A stretch of DNA of 64,000 nucleotides. It comes from Tetrapyrgos nigripes (taxonomy: Eukaryota > Basidiomycota > Agaricomycetes > Agaricales > Campanellaceae). The notes under the pieces are model-generated. The model did no database searches. It saw only the letters and a program-made list of their open reading frames with translations, and had not been told where the DNA came from. Numbering within the stretch: position 1 is the stretch's first letter; each line of letters starts with the position of its first letter. Positions 56,023 through 64,000 of the stretch are shown here, piece after piece. Made by a program: the position numbers and the translations under genes. The stretch lies in assembly GCA_013368315.1 (NCBI GenBank), contig JAACJM010000142.1:149636-213635 (forward strand). The letters are read 5' to 3'.

Positions 56023-59000
56023 CAGTGTTCTACTTTAAGGCCTTAAATCGGACTTCTCCAATTGTTTAAGGCTTATTTAAGGCTTAAGGGTATCCTTAAG
56101 GGTTAGATTTAAGGATTAAAAATCGAAAATTTCTTGAAAATTTCTATGTAAAATAACAAACTTATTCTATGTACTCCTCATCGGAAGGAATCTCTATTGC
56201 ACTGTCATCGGGTATTTCATCCTCTTCAGCGTCTGCGAGAGCCTCCATGAGTATTGCCTCCTCATTGATCTGAGCACAAGTGACTCGAGCTCGCTTTGGG
56301 AGTCCTGCAAATAAGGTTTCAAGCGAAAATAATGGAGGTTTCCGCACTCGTGGGAGAGATTCAAAGACTGCCTGGAGGCGCGGAAGCCTGCTGTAGTCAT
56401 CAGGAAGGTCATGGTCAACAACTTCCTCGTTGGCTTCATCAGACTCGGCTCGGCGTGCCTCACCTATCCACTTGGCCATTTCTGTACGCCAGCCAGCAGC
56501 AGTGGAAATGAGTGCCCTTCCTCGCTCAGTTTCATCCTCGTTATTCATATCCTCCAGAAGATCTCTATAACGAGGTACACTCAGAAGTTTGTTGATTGAC
56601 TCCTGTTTGTGGTTCTGTCGTTTTCCACGAGGCTTGATCAGGCCTTGTTCTGATTGCTCATTCGTATATCAGCGCCAACCTGTTAGTTAAAGTTGACATG
56701 AATGGAATACTTATTCGCAAAATCATCAAAAAAAATAACTCACCATGTGCAGCTTTTGTAACTTCTTGAGACCCAAACAGTTTCATCGAGGGATTGTCTG
56801 AATTTGGTGTCCGAAAAGAGACACTCACATCCCGCCGAGTTCACAACAATTTTGAAGATCTTAATGGCAAAAAATGCAAGCTCTCGAATTTCGGCAGTAC
56901 TGCTCAATCCTTTCCACGCCGCAATAGGATCTTGACCCTATGAATTGGTTAAAATGGGAAATTGAACAGATTAAACACGTACCATTGTATCCTCGAAATC
57001 CTCCCTTGCTGACTGAAAGTCCTTGAAAGGTCTGGTCATTGCAAGATATTGAAACATTGCACTGGAGACCGACTTCTCTTTGATCTTTCGATCCTTCTGC
57101 TGTATCAGTGTTATCTGGACGAAGGTTGATACGGCGATAAAGCTGAATATACCAAAAATAGATTGTATCAGTAAGTTTTTGTACTCGGGACAGTAGTCGA
57201 CGTACCCAGACAATCATATTTGTGACATTAAAATGGTTCAATCCAGCACGAGGTCTGAAAGCAGACAACCCTTCAAAAGGATTAAGAATAAGGGCTGCGA
57301 GGAAGACTGGCTGATCACAATCTTTCCATCGCTTCTCATCCTTTCCACCATAGTAACCGACAACTCGGGTTCAGGATGATCAACGAAATGAAGATAGATA
57401 CCGGCAATAGTAAGAAGAACTTGATCAGGACGAGTGGAGTCCTTCTGATTGATGTTCGTCCCATAACAAATGGGTTCAATATCACCGATGACTGTCTCTA
57501 ATCCTGCCAAAATGAGTACAGTCGATTCCGCCATCAGCAATTAAATCGCATGCACGGTTAGCCTCAGCTTCCAACCTATCTTTCTCAGTAGACTTGGCCG
57601 CCCCAACCTGTGCTGTAAGAATAGCATTACGAGACTGCATGACTGCGAGCTGTAGAGGTGCCTTCAGGTCCCAAAGGCGAAAAAATGCGATGTTAATGTG
57701 TTGTCCACCGTGTAAGATTTGCAATGAGATAGGAAAGAATGACGATATGTTGAATATTTTTGATCCTTGGCGATCCATTCTTGAGCAGCATCAAAAATTT
57801 TACGGACTTTTCCATGGCTATTGATCCATCCGATAGAAAGTTGCCTCTTCAGCATCAATGCACCAACTCGTAAACTTTGAAATAGTCTCACGAGTTGGAG
57901 TGAACTAAATGTATCTAGTGAGCGAATGAAAAGTTAACTTCCTGAGCATTTACTTACCTGATGAGCCCAACACGAAGGGAGGACAAGGTATGGACGCCTT
58001 TTCCTCTAGGACCATGCGCCCCTTTTTACTACCGACCATCAGCATCAGTGACGAGATAGATAACAGTAAGTATCAATATCTCCTCTCGATAGTGTCAACG
58101 GAGTCTTCTACAATTCTGCAACACTGCGCTTCTCCATCTTTATTCATGGCTGTCACTTCGGAGAGCTCAACAGTGTTAAGACTACAATTGAAGTGTGAGT
58201 CACGCAATTGCTTGAAATGTCAAGAGAGAATCACGCGTGTAATTCATATGTTCCATGCAGACACCAGCGATCGATTTCCTTCCAGATATTCTTCCATTGA
58301 TCCGTCCTATAAGATTCTATCAGTGGATCAATCAATCAATCAAGCTAGCTGGAAACACGCACGCAATTCCAGGTCCTCTCCTTTCAAGAGATCCTCCAAC
58401 TTCACTTCAACTTTTGCTGCTGCCTCATCCAATAAGCGTCCTCCTATCTGCCTCGCTGTTGGCATGATATCCATAGCATCCTTCCTCAACAGCTTTATCA
58501 ACTTCAACATCTCTGGGTCCTCAAACAGGCCTTCCTTTGACTTTGAAGAAACAACTGCCCGAAGAGCTTGGGCTTTCACCACTTCGGCCTCAGTCTTACT
58601 GAAGGGCATGTCAAGGGCATTAAAGACTCGGAGTTTGGGTTGCTTGAGCTTTTTGTGTTCTGAGGAGGATGTATCTTGCGAGGGCTCCATATCATTTTTA
58701 TCGAGCTCTGAAATCTTGCGCTTGGTTGCCGTTGTCTTTGGTTTTGATGACGCGCTGTTATTCTCTGAGTCTCTCTGTCTCTGTGCCTCCTCTCTTGCTT
58801 CCTCTGATGCATAGGGGCATGGCTGGCATGTTTTAGAACGACGCTTCCCCAGTATATGTGTGATAAAAACAGTCTTTTCACCACGAAGTGCACCGGCCAC
58901 GGTGCATGCTAGAAAAAGTCAGAACACTCTGCAATACACTCAAATTATTTTCTTAACATACCATCTATGAATGCCTGCTCCCTTCTCTGATACTTCGTGG

Positions 59001-59487
59001 CCTCATCCTCATTCCTAATGCTCTCTTCCAACGTGTGAGCTCCCAAATCCTGGTAATGCTTGACACATGCTTTGCACCATGTTTCGTGTTGGGTGGAGTT
59101 TTTGCGTTCTCCTTTGTGGAAAAAGGCCCAGAGAGGATTCGTGGATACAGACATGTACTGTAGAAGACGACGGACGTGTAGAGACTATGCCGGTGACTCC
59201 AACGCCCAAACCTCTAGTGCAAAAAAATTGTATTTCTCATAGCATTTAGTTAACCGTACTGTAGAGGCCGTCGAGGGTCGCAATAGACATGTAGGGACGT
59301 CGTCGGCGACCTCAACGATCCTCTTGTGCAGGAAAAATTGTATTGCTCATCGTATTTAGTTAGCCGAGCTTAAGCCTTAAACTACCGCCTTAAGCCTGAA
59401 ATCCATCTTCCCAAATCCTTAACCCTGAAATTTAAGGGTATTAAGCCCTTAAACGACTTAAGGGTTAAACCCTGAAGTGGAACACTG
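56023..59487 (-). mobile_element. hAT DNA transposon, nested
   Basis: 3465 bp bounded by CAGTGTTC and GAACACTG with the 8-bp target duplication ATCTGATG on both sides (56015-56022 and 59488-59495). Both are hallmarks of hAT elements. Subterminal regions are packed with TTAAGG/CCTTAA motifs (56033-56115 and 59368-59475), probable transposase-binding repeats. It encodes one transposase gene on the minus strand. Confidence 0.93.
56162..59154 (-). CDS. hAT transposase
   Basis: Start MSVSTNPLWAFFHKGERKN at 59154, with WCKACVKHYQ giving a BED-type zinc finger. Exon 1 ends at 58962. Exon 2 starts at 58908 (ACTVAGALRGEKTVF; CQPCPYASEEAREE) and has a Ser/Lys-rich linker. Central exons (about 57890-57240) include LSIGWINSHGKVRKIFDAAQEW, shown as SIGWINSHGKVRK and FDAAQEW, and RACDLIADGG. 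The C-terminal dimerisation region is near 56850-56990 (DPIAAWKGLSSTAEIREL; VVNSAGCERLFSDTKF), followed by an acidic tail ending at 56162. Exact internal junctions were not all resolved, so whether every exon is intact is open. It would recognise the TTAAGG-rich ends and mobilise this element. Confidence 0.75.
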
Positions 59488-60542
59488 ATCTGATGGGGAT
59501 TTGAGGACTGCCTTGGTGGTGGTGGCGGCATTGTACATTTGTCAGGGACTGCACGGACAATGCCTTCCAATTCTGAATGAATGAATGCATCAAAGAGCTG
59601 ATGCAATAACATATAAGAATGTGAACTTACCCCCTCTCTGAGCCATGTTGACATTCCGGTTGATCTCATTGCGCAAAGGAGCTGTAGACAAAGATGAAGC
59701 TGTGGCTTTTTTGTTGAGAATAAAATAAAAGAGTGGATGGTTATCTCCGGGAAATGGACTACTCACGTTCTAAACTGGCAGATTTGGATTTGCCAATGTA
59801 GTGGTTATAGCAAGCTGTACAGACACGACGACTCGGAGCATCTCGCTGCGACTGGACTTGACAAACTTGTGCTTGCCAACAATGACCTGATCGCAGCGAT
59901 CACATTTTGCAGATTCGTTGCGGTCTCCGAGACAAGGAGTGTACTAGGAGACATGTCAAAAAAGACAAAAGGCGAGGACAAGTATAACAGTGAGGTGAAC
60001 GGAGTGACAATGAGAAGAAACAAAGAATGAGAGATGTCAATAAAATCTCGTTCACCAAGTATTTATAGCTTTCGCTTACACTCAACTCCAATAACACCCC
60101 GTCAAACACAATGTCAAGTTGAAAGTCCGCATACTTGGCTGAAGAAAAGAATGTCAAAAATCACCACAAGCTTCAGGGCCCATGGGTCGAGTTCCGGAGT
60201 TACACATTGTCGAGGAACTGACAAAGAGAATGTAAGTGTAAATTGTATTACATCTCAATGGCCGCTCACTTAATCCAGGATTTAGTGTAAAGATATTCAT
60301 GCCAAGAACATTCCATTGCTGAAAGCCTCAATATACAAGTCTTTACTTCATCAAGACTTACATCTCTTAATGGGCTTTCAAGCACATCACTGCTTATGAT
60401 CTCCATTATTAGTTACCAGGTAACCACGCTGATATTGTTGAAGTACTAGGAACTTATGAACTTACACTTTTCGGACCCGTCATTTACATTCTAGACGACA
60501 AACTCTGACCCTCGAATTTGCATACATGTACTCAATAGCTTT

Positions 60543-60678
60543 CTGTGGCGATGATACTTGTGTACTAACATTGAACATGTATATAGACCCTGTGGCGAAA
60601 AATCGAGCTCAACGCAAGCGACGGAAGCTAACGGCCTAACGGCTTCCGAAATGATCCACCTCACTCTCGATTGCGATA
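60543..60678 (-). repeat. Right terminal inverted repeat
   Basis: Inverse of 50321-50457, ending GATTGCGATA at 60678 and followed by the target duplication GTAGGA. Confidence 0.85.
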
Positions 60679-60684
60679 GTAGGA

Positions 60685-63236
60685 CGTCAAAATATCTGAT
60701 GCACACAGGATGACCTCAACATGCTCAAGTCTCACATTTTGGACAGCATTATTTCCCAATCCCATTGCAGCTCCCAGTCCCCTGCTCAAGGACACTCGTA
60801 ACAAGCTGGACAGAAGACGATGAGTTGTAGAGGAGACAGAGGACACTTGTATTCATTGTTCTTAATGCAAGTCTTCTTGTCTTTCATCCTTTGCTCACTC
60901 TACTTATGTTTTTCTTTTGGTGTGTTTTCAGTACCACGACGATGATCTTTTAGTCATTGGTCTGTGAGTCCTTTGTCTTTTTCTTCTCTTCACACACTTT
61001 GCCTTTTTCGAACAGTGCATTTTCAACGGCTGCCACTGTAGCTATACCACTTAAATTTAGCAGGACCTTAGTCTTTGGCTGACTGACAATTCTAAAGTAT
61101 AAGTACCATAAATTATTCCAAGAATCCAGATTCTGTCTACAAGCAATGTCAAGCATCCAGTTGTAGTATTGAGGGTCTACTGCTACAAAAGGTAAATGTG
61201 GGTTTGCACATCCATACTGCTGTGAGACCTATCATGATGTATGATGTCTTTTGATATACAGTATATGAAGGGCCTTGTAACTTGCCATGCGAAGCGATGG
61301 CTTCTTACCCCAGTTGTAGTCATTCTGAGGCATTTTGCAGTCAGACGAACTCCAGGCCAAGAAGGAAACAATGATGCAGCAACCAAAAAATGTGTGAGAA
61401 AACTTCATGATGAGGGTCAAAGGAAGAAAGCAGTAGATGCAGTGAGACCTTGTAGGGAGTCAGAAGTTACATGGAATGTGATCGAGGGCTTCGATCTGCT
61501 ATAGACTTCCAGGATTATAGACTTCTGGTATTGTAAATTCACAAGTTGGCAAAAAAATCAAATTTCAACAGATAGCTTCTAATGATTAAGCATGTAACAA
61601 GGCACAAAAATTTACTAGCTCATGGTTGTAGCAAGTATATGTAACAGGACAGCAATATTAAACTGAAAAGAAAAAACCGATGGAGAGATTACTACCAGTC
61701 CACAATCATGACGTTGTGAGCAGTCACGAGGACCATCACCTCCTGAGTTCTGACTAGAAGCAGAAGTCTCGAAATCTCTGCCTACTCGCAGCAATAACTA
61801 GCAACCTGCAAAAAGGTCCTATCAGGTTTATCTAGTACCAGTGCTGACAGCAATTCCAGTACCAGACTTGTGGATGTTCTCTGTAATGGATGGTGAGCAT
61901 GGGAAAAGGGAAACAAAATATTCTCATTGTATGTCTCTACATCTTCTTCTCCCTTGTTCTTTCCAAAATGTAGACGGTGCGTTTCATCCTTACCATCTAG
62001 GGTGGCCTCCTCTCACCGTCTTGTACACGAATAGTGTGTGGAGGAAGATAATAAGCATTCCTGGTTGTTGGCATGAAGAGATGTGGGGGTCATAGCTGAA
62101 CAAAAAATGACTAGGGGGGTTTGTTGTAAGATAAAGCATGAGAAAGAGAGAAAAAGTGACAAACCCAGTCTATGATTGTCTAAAAGATATGTGCTTGTAT
62201 TCAAACTCTTGCCCTTTTGCCTGAGGGCCAAATATGTCTCCAACCAGCAAGAGATGAAGAAGAAGAAAGAGAGAAGAGAGAGAGAAGAGAGGGGGGAAAA
62301 GGAAAGCAAGCAATGAATAAGAAGACAAGAGATCAAGAGACAGAAAATAACAAAAAATGAAAGAGATCAAAAGAGAAAGGAAAGTGATACAAAAGGACAA
62401 GACGAAGAAAAAAGAGAACGAAGGTGAGAGAAACTTTAGTTACCGGTCGCAAAGATATTGAGATAACATCATTGTTTGATCATGTTAATAAATACAGGGA
62501 GGAAACCGGAAACAACAGCAGGGAAGAGACGGGATGAATATGCACCGCCACACGCGGAAACTGAGTGTAAAGAACTCAGCCTCATTTCATTCGGCCTCGT
62601 AATGCTAGTGTGTCAAATTGATCTGCTTAACGCCCTTCTTCCCTCTCACTTTCCACCGATTCTCCCTCCCTTCTGCATAACCTGAGTTAGACTACGTGAA
62701 AGGGCCTCGTAATTTGCCACGCGAAGCGATGGCCCTTTGCCCCAGTTTAGGAATTTGTGAACTGGAAAAGCAGGGTATGATTCGAAATAGCCACATGCGG
62801 AAATGGAGTGTAAAGAACTCACCCTCATTTCATTCGGCCTCGTAATGTACGCAGGCACACAATGTCTCGAAAAATAGATCTCCAGAAAATTATATAGTAG
62901 CACTAATTCAAGTCTGGCCAGACTCGTCTCTTTTGTGGTAACGAGTCTCAAAGTTGTTATCCCTCAACTGCATGGCTAAGGTATGCTTGTATTCTGTCAA
63001 AATAGCAGCGTACATTGTTGTAATCCGAGCTCAGTACTCACTCTTTAGTAGCAGTACGTATACTACGGAACGAGTACCAACGATATCTTCATATTTGACG
63101 AGAACTCCTGAGCTTAGCAGTGGGATTTTGGCGTGATGAGACTCGGAGCGCTTCACGGACGGAATCGTGGCCTAAGACGCACTGGAGTAAGGATTATCGC
63201 GTGATTGTCTAGGACTCAGTTGTATGAAGGAGCTGT
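60685..63236. other. Gene-poor repeat-derived stretch
   Basis: Holds an inverted hairpin-repeat copy at 61270-61312 (GGGCCTTGTAACTTGCCATG) and another at 62702-62745 (GGGCCTCGTAATTTGCCACG). It also has two copies of the GCCACAYGCGGAAA...GTGTAAAGAACTCA...GGCCTCGTAATG motif (62541-62603 and 62784-62847) and a purine-rich low-complexity run at about 62255-62440. No gene supported. Confidence 0.55.
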
Positions 63237-63269
63237 GGGCCACCGCTTCGCGTGGCAGTAACGAGGCCC
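63237..63269 (+). repeat. Hairpin repeat, copy at 63.2 kb
   Basis: GGGCCACCGCTTCGCGTGGC then AGTAACGAGGCCC. This is the best-paired version of the hairpin (GCCACCGC/GCGTGGC, outer GGGCC/GGCCC). Confidence 0.65.
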
Positions 63270-63274
63270 AAGTA

Positions 63275-63472
63275 ATCAGTTCATGGATGGTGAGCAGCAA
63301 TGAGTAAGGGTGAAAGATGATGAGCGTTGCAGATCACGCGTCTTTGCGGCAACGGCCGATGACCGGTTACGGTGATCAAATGGCACCGGGGACCGGTGGA
63401 GTTATCGAGCATAGCCACACGCAGAAACGTCAGGTTATAAGAACGAGACCCTAAAGGGCCTCGTAATTCCAG
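63275..63472 (+). repeat. Dispersed repeat homologous to 31.66-31.91 kb
   Basis: Shares TCATGGATGGTGAGCAGC, TTTGCGGCAACGGCCG and CAGGTTATAAGAACGAGACC with the left copy, and ends CTAAAGGGCCTCGTAATTCC. With the adjacent hairpin at 63237 the complete unit may be about 235 bp. Confidence 0.6.
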
Positions 63473-63589
63473 TTCGTTCCTGGCGGCAGCCTACTCAGGT
63501 CGTAACCCTTGGCTACTCCAACACTGATTGTGCACTCTCGATAACGGGAAAGAGAAACAAGAACGAGATTCCAGCCATAATCGAATTGT

Positions 63590-64000
63590 TCAAAGCCTTC
63601 AGCCTGAGGTACGTCAATCAGATTCCCAAACGATACATCTATCCAGAACACTCAGCTCAGGACACTTAGGTCACTGGTAAAACTTGAGCCTACTATTCAA
63701 CTTTGATTCAACTCCTATTCATGGTTTTTGAAATTGGACATTGCATCCGATGCTGGGGCCCACTGACAGAACGCCTGAGTTCTTGGTGTTTCAGCCCCTG
63801 TTCCTCGACAAAACGCTATCGCTGTGCTGAATGATTCTTCTGAAAGTATTTGCACCATCATTCTCATAATATTGGAGCTAACCTCCTATCTTTCGTCTTC
63901 ATATAGATCCGGAGCACGTAACTGCAGGCTCTGCTAAAGAAGAAAGCCCACTATTTGACGATGTCGATGTAGTGAGTAGTTCTAGAATCTTACCTGACTC
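63590..64000 (+). repeat. Inverted duplication, right arm (gene fragment, runs off window)
   Basis: Reverse complement of 30094-30535. In the plus direction an exon-like stretch at about 63908-63970 reads PEHVTAGSAKEESPLFDDVD between an ATATAG acceptor and a GTGAGTAG donor, open in frame, unlike the left arm. The repeat reaches the window edge, so its full length and the gene it belongs to cannot be seen. Confidence 0.65.

Larger units (their letters stand above)
53842..59975 (-). pseudogene. Alpha-type protein kinase gene, split by a hAT insertion
   Basis: Reading from the right: a Cys-rich start (CDRCDQVIVGKHKF near 59900; RRVCTACYNHY near 59830, one base out of frame), NEINRNVNMAQRG (~59670), and VPDKCTMPPPPPRQ up to 59488, where the hAT lies. 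The exon resumes at 56022 with IPFPEHLRSRLEGRIGYSEA. Then come MLPRVPDIDAIKEKCYTLKG, a basic/acidic linker (SRTRTRTQALTR; DDSSSEEEPRPSKRQRW) and the kinase domain. The domain shows NAALVIGKRTDGEQSVYMMEE, GWSFYKYI and AQHVQFVETDGLAYTSDFQG followed by LLTDPQIL. The zinc site HVCAENEFCKHYG precedes the stop at 53842. These are the alpha-kinase activation-loop and zinc motifs. Removing the hAT and one duplication would leave the frame intact. Fused zinc finger plus kinase; substrate unknown. Confidence 0.75.
50321..60678. mobile_element. TIR DNA transposon carrying integrase-like and alpha-kinase genes
   Basis: Starts TATCGCAATTGAGAGTGAG (50321) and ends in the inverse CTCACTCTCGATTGCGATA (60678). 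The terminal inverted repeats extend about 140 bp (to ~50457 and from ~60543) at roughly nine identities in ten. GTAGGA flanks both ends (50315-50320 and 60679-60684), a 6-bp target duplication. Inside are an integrase-core gene (+) and a converging alpha-kinase gene (-). A hAT element (3465 bp plus 8-bp duplication) is nested in the kinase gene, so the element itself is about 6.9 kb. A 6-bp duplication and retrovirus-like integrase recall Polintons, but none of the other Polinton genes is present. Superfamily unassigned. Confidence 0.85.

Noticed and set aside
57990..58814. 274-codon plus-strand frame
   Set aside because: Lies antisense to hAT transposase exon 2 and has no recognisable domain. 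The minus strand carries the zinc-finger and linker motifs of the transposase.
59737..60030. 97-codon plus-strand frame
   Set aside because: Antisense to the Cys-rich start of the alpha-kinase gene.
50321..60678. Full Polinton/Maverick element
   Set aside because: TIRs, 6-bp duplication and an integrase-like gene fit, but there is no DNA polymerase B, packaging ATPase, protease or capsid gene, and the element is too short.
31449..63472. CRISPR-like array from the repeated hairpins
   Set aside because: Copies are kilobases apart in both orientations in a eukaryotic genome, with no regular spacers.

Overview
The window looks like nuclear DNA of a mushroom-forming basidiomycete (Agaricomycetes). 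Genes are densely split by short GT-AG introns of about 50-80 bp. The host genes are typical of fungi: a GtaA-type glutaminase, a GH20 hexosaminidase, an Ent3-like epsin, an Mpv17 protein and a HET-domain protein. The transposons (Tnp2/CACTA type, hAT, Copia, and an element carrying an alpha-kinase) fit the same group. No rRNA, tRNA gene, CRISPR array or bacterial-type operon was seen.

Layout. 1-8.7 kb: repeat debris, then a complete Copia LTR retrotransposon (1615-8707) with 350-bp LTRs, a 5-bp target duplication and an initiator-tRNA half-molecule primer site. Its gag-pol is broken by six in-frame stops and two A-run insertions. 9.4-29.8 kb: a compact island of nine host genes: GtaA-like membrane-anchored glutaminase (+), GH20 beta-N-acetylhexosaminidase (-), Ent3-like epsin (-), NAD(P)-binding NmrA-like protein (+), APH/MTR-kinase-like protein (-), two tandem paralogues of a secreted protein with a GPI-like tail (-), an Mpv17/PMP22 protein (-) and a small secreted Cys protein (-). 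Exon boundaries were worked out by hand; each model keeps frame, and one (the APH-like gene) lacks a canonical acceptor.

30-42.9 kb: gene-poor and repeat-rich. It holds one arm of a large inverted duplication, dispersed hairpin repeats, a 1.17-kb TIR element, a 140-bp foldback, an intronless HET-domain gene, a tiny Cys-rich secreted protein gene, a carboxylesterase relic, and copies of a repeat with tRNA-promoter-like boxes.

42.9-60.7 kb: two large DNA transposons side by side. The first encodes a Tnp2-type transposase (-) with two accessory genes and has repeat-rich ends. The second (50321-60678) has about 140-bp terminal inverted repeats and a 6-bp target duplication (GTAGGA). It encodes an integrase-like DDE protein (+) converging on an alpha-type protein kinase gene (-). 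A 3.46-kb hAT element with an 8-bp duplication (ATCTGATG) sits inside a coding exon of the kinase gene. 60.7-64 kb: more hairpin repeats and the other arm of the inverted duplication, which runs off the window.

A mutational theme links the transposons. Nearly all recognisable stops are CGA-to-TGA, and the recent duplicates (LTRs, a 203-bp tandem duplication) differ almost only at CpG sites, as expected from deamination of methylated CpG. The strongest candidate for something undescribed is the integrase plus alpha-kinase transposon.
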